A stretch of 64,000 nt of DNA, from assembly GCA_963770485.1 (NCBI GenBank), contig CAVYPX010000012.1:186001-250000 (forward strand), read 5' to 3'. Made by a program: the position numbers and the translations under genes. The notes beneath the pieces were generated by a model that was not told the origin of the DNA, did no database searches, and was given only the letters and a program-made list of their open reading frames with translations. This stretch comes from CAVVEC01 sp963770485 (GTDB lineage: Bacteria; Acidobacteriota; Terriglobia; Terriglobales; Acidobacteriaceae). Positions 44,262-52,874 of the stretch are shown one piece after another (the first letter of the stretch is position 1; every line of letters begins with the position of its first letter).

Positions 44262-44639
44262 TCAGCAGGAAGGAGGAGGCCGGTTGCGCAGGCCATCTTC
44301 TGGATAAAGTCGGATATGGGGAGCAACGGCGGGTAGCAGCGCAACCGCAGTCCACGCGGGCTGACGCAAACCGAAGGTCGCAGCCGGAGCAAACCAGTGG
44401 AACCCGTCATTCAGCAGATGCTGCCGCTTGGCGTCGAGAGATTGCGGCGTCACGCGATTTGTCGCGTGGGTCTCATCTCGCACTACCGGGCAGTAACGGG
44501 TTGCAACGCTAACTGCGAGCGACAGAACGGTAACAAGAGTTACCGCAACGCGCCGTGGGCAAGGTGGGCGCATGGAGGTGCTGAAACAGTTCAGCAATGA
44601 AATCCGCGTATCGCACCGCGAGGCTGTCCCGAGCTTCAT
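44262..44639 (-). CDS. Small RPPPS protein coupled to the RND pump
   Basis: 125 aa. The start overlaps the RND pump stop as ATGA, so it is translated with the pump. A hydrophobic segment (VAVTLVTVLSLAVSVATRY, about 31-49) looks like a signal anchor. The exported part has QHLLNDGFHWFAPAATF and ends LRNRPPPSC. The 122-aa protein at 50046-50414 has the same plan, with ATRF, QHLDRDATQWLAPCANF and LYNRPPPS, so the two are paralogues of a family I do not know. A role with the pump is inferred from coupling. Confidence 0.65.
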   Translation of the reverse strand: MKLGTASRCDTRISLLNCFSTSMRPPCPRRVAVTLVTVLSLAVSVATRYCPVVRDETHATNRVTPQSLDAKRQHLLNDGFHWFAPAATFGLRQPAWTAVALLPAVAPHIRLYPEDGLRNRPPPSC

Positions 44640-47600
44640 TGCGCCAGCTCCGGAGCCTGCTCGGCACGACCGCGATCTTCATTCTTGCCGTAAACCAAGA
44701 GGTATGCGGCGGGCACGATAAAAACGGTCAGGATTACGGACGCAGTCAGGCCACCAATAATGGCACGGGCTAAGGGAGCGTACTGTTCGCTCCCAGTACC
44801 CAGCTTGAGAGCCATCGGTACCATGCCGATAATGGTGGCCAGCGACGTCATCAGAATCGGACGCAGACGTACGCGGCACGAAGTAATCACCGCCTCTTCT
44901 ACCCCCTTCCCCTGTTCCTCAAGGCGATGAGCAAACTCGACAATAAGAATGCTGTTCGACGCTGAAATGCCGACCAGCATGAGCACTCCCATCAGGGACA
45001 TCACGTTAAGGGTCGTCCCGGTCAGAGGCAGAATAATAAGGACACCGATGAACCCCATCGGAATCGCCAGCATAATCAGGAGGGGATCTTTGAACGACTT
45101 GAACTGCGCTACGAGAATGAGGTAAAGAAGAATCACTGACATCGACAGCCCGATCGCAAAACTGCGGAATGAGGCATTCATCCCTTGCACCATCCCGCGT
45201 AGGTCAACCCGCACGTTTTCCGGCAATTCCATACCTTGAATCGTGTGTTGAACCGAGTCCGCAATCTTCCCCAAACCCTCTCCCGAAGGCGTTACGTAAA
45301 CATCCGTCACTCTTTGTATCTGGTAATGATCGACCTCAGTCGGTGTCTGTACGTTTCTGAGTTTCACCACGCTATCCAGGGTCGTGGGTTTTTTCAGGTT
45401 AGGGGCACGGAGGGGAATATTGGTCAGATCAGCGAAATTGTGAATCGCCGGTCGTCCGTTCTCGAAATATTGAACGGTCAGGAAATAATCATTGCCGGTT
45501 TTGTGGTCCACCCAATAATTGGGGGCGATCATGGTATTGGAGTTCAGCGCCGTGATCACGTTGTCCACCACTTCTTTTTCGCTGAGGCCCAGTTCGCCCG
45601 CGTGTACACGATCGATATCCAGCCGCAATCCAGGGTAATTCAGGTCCTGCGGAATGTAGACTTCTCCAACTCCCGGAAGCTGCCGGATACGGCTCGCTAA
45701 CTCCTGCGCGATGCTGTAAGACTCTCCCAGGCTGCGACTGCTGACCTGTACGTCAATCGGGGCGGGCATTCCCGAGTTCAGCACTGCATCGACCATTGAA
45801 CCGCTCGAAAAGAAGGTTCGGATTTCCGGGTATTGTGCCGCCATTTTGTCGCGCACCCGGTCCATGTACTCAAAGCTACTCAACTGGTGTGGTTCCTGCA
45901 GTGCGACTTGAACCGTTGCCGTATACGGCCCGGCATTCGTTGTATACAGCGAGGAGAAATCAGGAACTACTCCGATGTTGGAGACGACCATCTTCAGGTC
46001 TTTGGAACCGACAACATTGCGGATAAGGTCCTCCACCTTTGCCACGTACTGCTCGGTCAGTTCGAGACGAGTTCCCGTCGGAACCTTCATGTTGATTGTG
46101 AATTGTCCGGCATCAGTGCGCGGGAAGAATGCCAGTCCGAGAAATGGATAGATAGCCAAGCTGATTAGGAACACGCCACTCAGAATCGCCACGGTAACGC
46201 CGGGCCGCACCAACGCCCGCTTTACCCAATATTCGTAGTAATCGAGCAGCCGGTTAAATAGCCGGTTGAAGCCCACAGTGAACCTCCCCCACCAAGACCG
46301 GTCGAGGACTAATGTCGGTTCAACCTCGTATTCAGGTGCATTGCTCGCTGCGGCATGAGGAACCGCTTTGAGAAACCGCGAACAAAACAACGGAATGACG
46401 GTCATCGCTACCACATAGGACGCAAAAAGCGAGATGACGACTGCGAGGGCTAGCGCCGAGAACAGAAACTTGCTGACGCCGTATAGAAACGTCACCGGGA
46501 AAAAGACCACGACTGTGGTCAAAGTAGCGGCCAGCACAGCAAGGCTCACCTCCGAGCCCCCGGTTTCGGCTGCCGCCAGCGGCGCTGCACCATGTTCCAG
46601 ATGGCGATAGATGTTTTCGAGCGAGATCACCGAATTGTCTATGATTCGCGAGAAGGCCAGCGCCAACCCTCCCAGAATCATCGTATTGACGGTACTCCCC
46701 ATCATGTAGAGAACCACGAAGGTTGCCAGGGCGGAAAGTGGAATGGAGAGGAACACCGCCGACGTAGCGCGGAAACTACTAAGAAAAATGAGAATCATCA
46801 GGCTAGTGAGTGCCAGCCCGATGACACCTTCATGGAGCAGAGTCTTGATGGCCTCTCTCACGAAAGCGGACTGATCAAAAACCACCGTGGAAACCAGCTG
46901 CTTGGGTATGTCGTACAGGTGTTTGATTGCGTCACGAATGCCCTGCACAACCTCGATGGTATTGGTGTCCCCGCCCTGCTTCATGATGGGGAGATAGACG
47001 GATCTCTGACCATCCACCCGCACCAGGTTGTACTGGATCTGGTTTGCATCCTCGGCTTTGCCAACGTCATCGACCGAAACCCACGAACTCCCTACGGTCT
47101 TGATCGGAACCTTTGCCAGTTGATCCATGTTGTCAACCAGACTGTTCGAATAGACGTAATAATCGAACGGTCCGATCTTTACGTCGCCTGCAGGGAGAAT
47201 CAGATTCGAACTGTTGACCGCATCTACCACATCCATGGGGCTCAGCTGCCGCGATGCAAGCTTATAGGGGTCGACATACACCATGATCTGCCGATACTTG
47301 CCCCCGAATGGAGGTGGGATTTCAGCGCCCTTGACCACCGCGATCTGATTGCGGATCGAGAATTGACCCACATCGTGGAGTTCGGTCTGGCTCAATCCCT
47401 CACCTTGGAGGGTCACCAGGCAAACTGGCAAGCTGGAAGCGTCGAACTTCAGGACGACCGGCGGCAGGGTGCCAGGCGGTAAACGTTTCAGATCCGCGAG
47501 TGCGAGATTCGAAATCTCCGTTACGTCCGCGTCCGGGCTGGTGTCTGGTTGAAAATACAGTTTGATGATGCTGACGCCCAGCAGCGAGCGTGACTCCATA

Positions 47601-47830
47601 TGATCGATGCCACTAGCCAACGTAAAGAATCTCTCAAGAGGATCGGTGATGTCGGTCTCGATGTCCTCAGGCGGCATCCCGGAATAAAAAGTCGCTACCA
47701 CGACTTCCGGCAAATTAATGGTTGGGAACAGGTCAACCGGCATGCGTGCCAGGCTGGTGATACCAATCACCGTCAGCACCAGGCAGATGACAACAATGAA
47801 GTACGGGTTACGTATTGAAAAGCCTGACAT
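44636..47830 (-). CDS. RND multidrug efflux permease (HAE1/AcrB family)
   Basis: 1064 aa, the proton-driven inner membrane pump of a tripartite exporter. Start typical: SIRNPYFIVVICLVLTVIGI. Conserved features include the porter loops (PVDLFPTINLPEVVVAT), FLSSFRATSAVFLSIPLSAL, and GGLALAFSRIIDNSVISLEN, where the usual D-D proton relay appears as R-I-I-D-N. The second half repeats the fold with GVLMLVGISASNSILIVEFA near the end. Full length. It lies between the adaptor gene and the RPPPS gene, with overlaps or short gaps. Confidence 0.93.
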   Translation of the reverse strand: MSGFSIRNPYFIVVICLVLTVIGITSLARMPVDLFPTINLPEVVVATFYSGMPPEDIETDITDPLERFFTLASGIDHMESRSLLGVSIIKLYFQPDTSPDADVTEISNLALADLKRLPPGTLPPVVLKFDASSLPVCLVTLQGEGLSQTELHDVGQFSIRNQIAVVKGAEIPPPFGGKYRQIMVYVDPYKLASRQLSPMDVVDAVNSSNLILPAGDVKIGPFDYYVYSNSLVDNMDQLAKVPIKTVGSSWVSVDDVGKAEDANQIQYNLVRVDGQRSVYLPIMKQGGDTNTIEVVQGIRDAIKHLYDIPKQLVSTVVFDQSAFVREAIKTLLHEGVIGLALTSLMILIFLSSFRATSAVFLSIPLSALATFVVLYMMGSTVNTMILGGLALAFSRIIDNSVISLENIYRHLEHGAAPLAAAETGGSEVSLAVLAATLTTVVVFFPVTFLYGVSKFLFSALALAVVISLFASYVVAMTVIPLFCSRFLKAVPHAAASNAPEYEVEPTLVLDRSWWGRFTVGFNRLFNRLLDYYEYWVKRALVRPGVTVAILSGVFLISLAIYPFLGLAFFPRTDAGQFTINMKVPTGTRLELTEQYVAKVEDLIRNVVGSKDLKMVVSNIGVVPDFSSLYTTNAGPYTATVQVALQEPHQLSSFEYMDRVRDKMAAQYPEIRTFFSSGSMVDAVLNSGMPAPIDVQVSSRSLGESYSIAQELASRIRQLPGVGEVYIPQDLNYPGLRLDIDRVHAGELGLSEKEVVDNVITALNSNTMIAPNYWVDHKTGNDYFLTVQYFENGRPAIHNFADLTNIPLRAPNLKKPTTLDSVVKLRNVQTPTEVDHYQIQRVTDVYVTPSGEGLGKIADSVQHTIQGMELPENVRVDLRGMVQGMNASFRSFAIGLSMSVILLYLILVAQFKSFKDPLLIMLAIPMGFIGVLIILPLTGTTLNVMSLMGVLMLVGISASNSILIVEFAHRLEEQGKGVEEAVITSCRVRLRPILMTSLATIIGMVPMALKLGTGSEQYAPLARAIIGGLTASVILTVFIVPAAYLLVYGKNEDRGRAEQAPELAQ

Positions 47831-47870
47831 TTTTTCTCACACTCTGGAGCTCCGCCGCGAACAGCGGCCT

Positions 47871-49163
47871 CTACTCCGGCTTCGCTTCCTGGTACTGCAC
47901 AACCTGCACGACCTGCGGATGAACTTTCTGACCCGGTTTCAGTCCGCTGCGATCACTGACGATCACTTGCTCGCCCTCGCTTAAACCAGAAACCACCTCA
48001 GCGTCCGTGGCGGTTTGGATTCCCAGCATGATGGGGCGGTCCTCAATCTCACCGTCACGATTGACGACAAACACCGTGCTCTTGTCCCCTTCATGGTTGA
48101 TGGCCTGCAAAGGCACCGCCGGGATATCGTCGCGATGTTCAAGTGCGACATCGGCTTCGGCATACAGGCCTGGCATCAGCACACGTTGGGGGTTCGGAAC
48201 ATCCACTTCGGTGTGCATGGTGCGAGTGTCTTGCCTCACATCGACCGAAAAACGCGATACCTTGCCGGGAAAGGTCCGATTCAGCGAGGGCACACGAACG
48301 TCGACGTGATCGCCGACACGTATGTAGTGGACATAGGACTCCGGGACTGGGATCACTAAGCGGAATAAGTCATCCTGGGAAAGCCGAACGATTGGGATCG
48401 CCTGGGTGCTCGAACTTGTCCCTGCCTGAACAAGAGTGCCCAGGTTCGCGTAGCGTTCGGTCACCACCCCCGCGAATGGCGCGGTAATCTTGGAATAGTC
48501 GTAGAGTGTCTGGTCGTGGATGAGCTTTGCCTTGGCTGCCAGCAACTGGCTCTGTGCCGCCTCAAACGCAGCTTTTCCGGCGTCGACTTGGGAGGCAGCG
48601 GCAAGGTCTTTTCCTTGGGCATCGTCCACTTCCTGCTGGGCCACGATACCGGGCTGTGTCTCGAAGACTCCGTTTAAGCGCGTGTATTCAAGGTGCAGCG
48701 CTTTGTACTGCGCGTCGTATCGCTTTAATTCGTTTTCCGCCCGGCTCACTTGGTTCGTCGCGTTCTTAATCTCGGCTTGATCCTCCTGTAACTGCGCCTG
48801 CAGTTCCGGAATCTCCAGGGTCGCCATCACCTCGCCCGTCTTTACGTGGGTTCCGTAGTCGACATTCAATTTCTGCACGTAGCCGGACTCCTTCGCATAA
48901 ACGTCGATCTCCTGAAAAGGCACCAATTCGGAAGACAGAGTAATTTGCCGGCTCAGCGTTTTCTTGACTACGTTGGTCACTCCGACCGTGACTACCTGCT
49001 GAGAATTTGCCTGAACCTTCTCACTGTGCCCGCCGCTGCACGATGACAGTCCGAGTGCCAGCATCGCGGCAAGTCCCATAGTTGCGTAACTGAAAGCGTT
49101 GAACCTGCCCGCTGGCAGACGATTTCCGCCGTCAAGGTTGCAATGTCGATTCATCAGTTGCAA
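47871..49163 (-). CDS. Periplasmic adaptor (HlyD/membrane fusion protein) of the RND pump
   Basis: 430 aa, linking pump and TolC. A lipobox-like LGLSSC at about residues 38-43 suggests a lipoprotein; the exact start is uncertain because in-frame ATGs occur at 49163, 49154 and 49079. The lipoyl halves are seen in YAKESGYVQKLNVDYGTHV and KITAPFAGVVTERYANLGTL, with a long alpha-hairpin between, then beta-barrel and membrane-proximal domains ending EGEQVIVSDRSGLKPGQKV. Its stop is 41 bp before the pump start. Confidence 0.92.
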   Translation of the reverse strand: MQLMNRHCNLDGGNRLPAGRFNAFSYATMGLAAMLALGLSSCSGGHSEKVQANSQQVVTVGVTNVVKKTLSRQITLSSELVPFQEIDVYAKESGYVQKLNVDYGTHVKTGEVMATLEIPELQAQLQEDQAEIKNATNQVSRAENELKRYDAQYKALHLEYTRLNGVFETQPGIVAQQEVDDAQGKDLAAASQVDAGKAAFEAAQSQLLAAKAKLIHDQTLYDYSKITAPFAGVVTERYANLGTLVQAGTSSSTQAIPIVRLSQDDLFRLVIPVPESYVHYIRVGDHVDVRVPSLNRTFPGKVSRFSVDVRQDTRTMHTEVDVPNPQRVLMPGLYAEADVALEHRDDIPAVPLQAINHEGDKSTVFVVNRDGEIEDRPIMLGIQTATDAEVVSGLSEGEQVIVSDRSGLKPGQKVHPQVVQVVQYQEAKPE

Positions 49164-49205
49164 GCACCGGCCTTCTCTGGCGTCCAGCCAGCAATTTGTA
49201 ACTCC

Positions 49206-49904
49206 CTACCTCATTCCTTTGAGCACTTGTCGTAACTTATCCACTGAAAATTCCTGTGAGCGGCAAAAGTCGATGACCCTCTGCTCAGCCTGCTGCAATT
49301 TGACCGCAGCTGCGGGAATCTCTGAAGCAATCTCTTTGGGAACGGTCAGCAGGCCGTGGCGGTCCCCGTGCAAGAGGTCGCCCGGGTAAACTTCCAAGCC
49401 ACCCACCTTGACCATCGATCCAAAGTCGAAGATATGAGCATAGGCATGCGACACCGCCACGTTTCCCGCAAACAGATGCAAGCCTAGATCTCGTACCCGG
49501 GGTAGTTCCCTGACGGCACCATCGGTCACATACCCGACACACCCAAGCGCCCTTAAGATGGCGGCGTGCATGTCACCAAGGAAAGAGCCCAGGCCTGGCG
49601 GTTTGTCCAAATCCTCCAACACCACAATTCGCGGCGCCGGTACTTGGAGAATGCTGTTCCACCAGTCGGTGCGATCCGTATAGGTTCGCCCTGCAATGGG
49701 GGGCTCGCCGCTACGAAGACGGGCCGTGGCCGCGTATCCGACCATGGGCGGAAAATCTTCAAACATGCAGCGAATGCTGGCGTCGGCGAAGCCGGTGTTC
49801 CGTAGCCTAATCTCAAAGGCCTCGATCGCGTTCGAGACCGTGCAGGTGTCCAAGCGCCGGAGAGCTTCAAGCTCCTCGACATGTACAGGAGGCTCAAGGG
49901 CCAT
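49206..49904 (-). CDS. RraA-family protein
   Basis: 232 aa, start ATG 49904 with an AGAGGATTCGC ribosome site. The RraA fold is recognisable: CTVSNAIEAF near residue 20, GDMHAAILRALGCVGYVTDG, AVRELPRVRDLGLHLFAG, and VYPGDLLHGDRHGLLTVP. Family members are divalent-metal aldolases (HMG/oxaloacetate type) or the RNase E inhibitor RraA; the G-D..D metal/substrate residues are present, favouring an enzyme. It is first in the minus-strand run ending with TolC, 43 bp before the adaptor, although no direct link with efflux is known. Confidence 0.85.
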   Translation of the reverse strand: MALEPPVHVEELEALRRLDTCTVSNAIEAFEIRLRNTGFADASIRCMFEDFPPMVGYAATARLRSGEPPIAGRTYTDRTDWWNSILQVPAPRIVVLEDLDKPPGLGSFLGDMHAAILRALGCVGYVTDGAVRELPRVRDLGLHLFAGNVAVSHAYAHIFDFGSMVKVGGLEVYPGDLLHGDRHGLLTVPKEIASEIPAAAVKLQQAEQRVIDFCRSQEFSVDKLRQVLKGMR

Positions 49905-50045
49905 GCGAATCCTCTCACGAACTCTCAATCGACCGTGACCGGTTGCGATCGGGCGCGTCGCCAAAATACCGTCAAAGCAGCAGAAGGCCGCCGATCATGG
50001 CACAACACCGCTTCAAAGCAATACAGAATTAGTGCCAGGAAAAAA

Positions 50046-50414
50046 CTAAAGAGAAAATGCAGATGATGGAGGGGGCCGGTTGTACAGGCTGTCGGTAAAA
50101 ACATGTTTCGGGAGCAGAGGTTCGACGGGAACCAGACGGGTTTCGATGACGATGGGCTCGGCGACGGTGAAATTGGCGCATGGCGCCAGCCACTGGGTAG
50201 CGTCTCTGTCCAGATGCTGCCGCTGGGGTGCGACCGGGTGACGGTCAACAGACTTTATGGTGGGAACCTGAGAAGCGGACGGAATCCAAAAACGAGTCGC
50301 CAGACTGAATGTCAGCGAGCAAATGGCAATGAGAATCAGGACACCACGCCATCCGCGCTCACCAACTCTAGGATGTATCAGCAATTGCATGTTGCAGTCA
50401 GCGCTAAGCCCCAC
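50046..50414 (-). CDS. Second small RPPPS protein upstream of the efflux operon
   Basis: Up to 122 aa (GTG 50414) or 114 aa (ATG 50390). Signal-anchor segment GVLILIAICSLTFSLATRFW, then QHLDRDATQWLAPCANFTVA and C-terminal LYNRPPPSSAFSL. The same order of motifs occurs in the RND-coupled protein at 44262-44639; overall identity is low, so the duplication is old. The gap of 141 bp to the RraA gene has no visible signal. No ribosome site is clear, so the start and even expression are less certain than for its paralogue. Confidence 0.5.
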   Translation of the reverse strand: MGLSADCNMQLLIHPRVGERGWRGVLILIAICSLTFSLATRFWIPSASQVPTIKSVDRHPVAPQRQHLDRDATQWLAPCANFTVAEPIVIETRLVPVEPLLPKHVFTDSLYNRPPPSSAFSL

Positions 50415-50664
50415 TTCCCGTGATTATACAACACTGACAATGCGGCAAACATCACTTCGGTAACGAACCTCCCAAGTCAAGTTGGATACCGAACCCAGAA
50501 TCTTGGTTGCACGAATGAATATTCCCACGTACCCCCATGCCCCTTCGTCAGCGGCATATGGGGCACAGCTGAATCGGCGGATGCATGAGTTCCAGCTCAC
50601 TAGGCCAGTGGGTAGGATTCTGGAACCACCGTGCCGGATTCCCGCGTCTAACGCTGGGACGCCG

Positions 50665-51102
50665 CTACTCCTGGTCCGCCGCTTTGCAGTGTTTCGAGAG
50701 CGTACGCACGTCCGTCTGCACATCTGCTACTTGGAATACAACGCCATCAATACCGTGTGCCGTATCGCTGGGGTTACTGCCTACCTTCTCCGGCCTTACG
50801 CCGGTCTTGATGGCGCCGGGTAGCATTTTCCCCTTCACTTCAACCTCATGGTGCAGATAATTGTCGAGTTTGTTGCCGACTCCCTTTAACACGTACACCA
50901 TGCTGGTTTTGTTTTCGACGACAATGTAGTTTCCACGCTCGCCGGCGAGGCAGCCGCGAACTGTGCTAACGTTGGACGCTGGCGCTGTGCTATTGCCAGC
51001 GGATGTTGGTGGCGCGGCAGGTGATTGCTGCGCGAATAATCCCACCGCGAATAACAGAAATACGAAGAACGCAACTACAACCCGCCGACTCATGCGATCC
51101 AT
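50665..51102 (-). CDS. Secreted DUF5818-like protein
   Basis: 145 aa. Signal peptide (RRVVVAFFVFLLFAVGLFAQ) then a Ser/Ala/Pro linker and a small beta-barrel domain beginning VRGCLAGERGNYIVVENKTS, followed by VYVLKGVGNKLDNYLHHEVEV (in two parts). This GCL...Y.V....G..Y.L.G..L...H..V.V.G pattern is common in acidobacterial exported OB-like domains (DUF5818), which is my best guess. Function unknown. It stands alone, about 200 bp from the Mop regulator gene. Confidence 0.65.
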   Translation of the reverse strand: MDRMSRRVVVAFFVFLLFAVGLFAQQSPAAPPTSAGNSTAPASNVSTVRGCLAGERGNYIVVENKTSMVYVLKGVGNKLDNYLHHEVEVKGKMLPGAIKTGVRPEKVGSNPSDTAHGIDGVVFQVADVQTDVRTLSKHCKAADQE

Positions 51103-51302
51103 ACCGGTTCCTCTTTACGGATTGATTATCCGAGATAGCCGACTACCCGATGATCTTTCGGGCTTCGACTCCAAGTTTAGTTTAGCCGTTTGCGAGCGGC
51201 TGTCTATAGCGAGCTATCTGTCCCTTTCACAAACGTCATCACCCCGCACGGTTTCACTATAGCCCCGAAAAAAGCGAAGAATTAAGATGTGACCGTCCCT
51301 CT

Positions 51303-51740
51303 TCACACGCGCAAAATCATCACTTCGGTCGCCTTGATCAGGGCAGCTGCGGATTGTCCGGGTTTGAGCTGCATTTCACGAGCCGACCTGGCGGTGATGA
51401 TTGACGTGATCTGCTGGTTCCCAATCGAAAGCGTCACTTCGGCCATAAGACCGCTGATCCGGACGTCCTCAATCCGGCCGACGAGCTGATTGCGTCCGCT
51501 GACGCGGCGCATGAGGTCCTGGCGCTCGGGGGCGGTTTTCGCCCGGGTTCGGAACAAAAGCCGGTCCACTTCGCTCTGCGGAATTCGATGATGACCTCCC
51601 GGCGTTTTCACACTGCGGATCTTACGCGCATAGATCCACTGCTTGATTGTAGGAAAGCTGATTCTCAGCTGCAGGGCGGCTTCACGAGGTTTCAATAGCT
51701 CTTCATGCCGGCGTCTCGGTTCGGCAGACTTGTTTTTCAT
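51303..51740 (-). CDS. HTH-Mop molybdate-responsive regulator
   Basis: 145 aa. Residues 14-62 are an excisionase/MerR-like helix-turn-helix (LLKPREAALQLRISFPTIKQ, then TPGGHHRIPQSEVDRLL). Residues 83-145 are a TOBE/Mop domain (GRNQLVGRIEDVRISGLMAE and LKPGQSAAALIKATEVMI), which binds molybdate or tungstate oxyanions. Such fusions act as one-component Mo/W sensors, a simpler analogue of ModE. It is divergent from an outer-membrane channel gene with palindromic sites between. No modABC transporter is in view. Confidence 0.85.
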   Translation of the reverse strand: MKNKSAEPRRRHEELLKPREAALQLRISFPTIKQWIYARKIRSVKTPGGHHRIPQSEVDRLLFRTRAKTAPERQDLMRRVSGRNQLVGRIEDVRISGLMAEVTLSIGNQQITSIITARSAREMQLKPGQSAAALIKATEVMILRV

Positions 51741-51854
51741 AAGTTGTTCCGGGCGAAATCCTATCGTGCGCGCCCGGACTTGGTCAAAAATTGGGAAAGG
51801 CCATCCTGATTGGCTATCGAGTCACGCTCTGGGGATCGCGCGGACGATATAACT

Positions 51855-51900
51855 GTATAAAATCGTATACTCCTTGCGTTTGTAAATAGCCTGTGTATAC
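51855..51900. promoter_or_regulatory. Candidate operator(s) between Mop regulator and channel gene
   Basis: GTATA (51855-51859) and TATAC (51866-51870) form a perfect inverted repeat with a 6-bp spacer. A second palindromic GTATAC lies at 51895-51900. The stretch is AT-rich, unlike its surroundings, and lies 37-82 bp before the channel gene start, in the divergent promoter region. Confidence 0.45.
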
Positions 51901-51936
51901 AATCAACAACTTTCAAATCTAATTTTTGGAGATAGC

Positions 51937-52764
51937 ATGCGTAAGGCTGCATTGATGTGCGCGCTCATCGTACTGTGTCTGATTCCGATATTGACGACTG
52001 CTCAGGATGGATACTTTGCCGACTGGTTTGACCGCGTAGACAAGACGCAGGCGGAGCAGCCTCACTGGATCACGCCCCTGGCAACCACAACACCGCGCCT
52101 TGAAGAGGAGCTCCGCTACGATCAGTTGTGGCAGGAAAACGCCAAGGGCGTGACCACCGACAATTACGATGGCGGCAAAGGGCTGGAATTAATTCCTTTC
52201 GAGAAGGTTGAAGTGATTTTCAATTTGCCTCCCTACATTGAGCACAATAACCCCGCCGACAAGAATGGATTCGGAGATGTCGCATTTCTGGTCAAATACA
52301 GATTGCTCGCCGCGAACGAGGAACATGGCAATTACATTCTGACCGCTTTCCTGGGCTGGAGTCTGCCGACCGGCTCTCACACCAACGGCGCCTTGCATGC
52401 GGTCGTCACGCCTACCATTGCCTATGGGAAGGGGTTCGGCCACTTCGATGCGCAGGGGACGTTCGGCATCGGCTTCCCGGTGGCCGATACCAATCTCGTT
52501 GGACGAAGCTATCTTTGGAACAACACCTTCCAGTACCGGCTTTATCGCAAGTTCTGGCCTGAGGTCGAGCTCAATTCAACGTTCTTTCAGCAGGGCGAAC
52601 ATGATGGCATGAAACAGAACTTTGTGACTCCAGGTCTCATCATCGGTCGGCTTCACCTTTGGAATAGAGTCGGCTTCACCTTTGGCGGCGGATACCAGAT
52701 CGCAACCACTCGCTTTCACACCAACAACCACAATGCCATTCTGTCAATTCGCTTCCCATTCTAA
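51937..52764 (+). CDS. Outer-membrane beta-barrel channel-like protein
   Basis: 275 aa. Signal peptide (ALMCALIVLCLIPILTTAQ), GGAGATAGC ribosome site. The mature chain alternates hydrophobic and polar residues, with aromatic girdles and a C-terminal ILSIRFPF whose final phenylalanine is the usual barrel-assembly signal. FEKVEVIFNLPPYIEHNNP, DVAFLVKYRLLAANEEHGNY and LGWSLPTGSHTNG resemble the MetA-pathway/phenol-degradation type transporter family. A substrate cannot be read; the divergent Mop regulator hints at oxyanions or metal-linked metabolism. Confidence 0.75.
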   Translation: MRKAALMCALIVLCLIPILTTAQDGYFADWFDRVDKTQAEQPHWITPLATTTPRLEEELRYDQLWQENAKGVTTDNYDGGKGLELIPFEKVEVIFNLPPYIEHNNPADKNGFGDVAFLVKYRLLAANEEHGNYILTAFLGWSLPTGSHTNGALHAVVTPTIAYGKGFGHFDAQGTFGIGFPVADTNLVGRSYLWNNTFQYRLYRKFWPEVELNSTFFQQGEHDGMKQNFVTPGLIIGRLHLWNRVGFTFGGGYQIATTRFHTNNHNAILSIRFPF

Positions 52765-52874
52765 GCGCGCATTCACCCGACAACGCCGGGACCGTTTCTG
52801 AAGCGATTTGGAGTGAGGAACAGGATTTAAACCGCGATCGGACTCCCTCATCACCGACACGCCTGAGCCTAACG

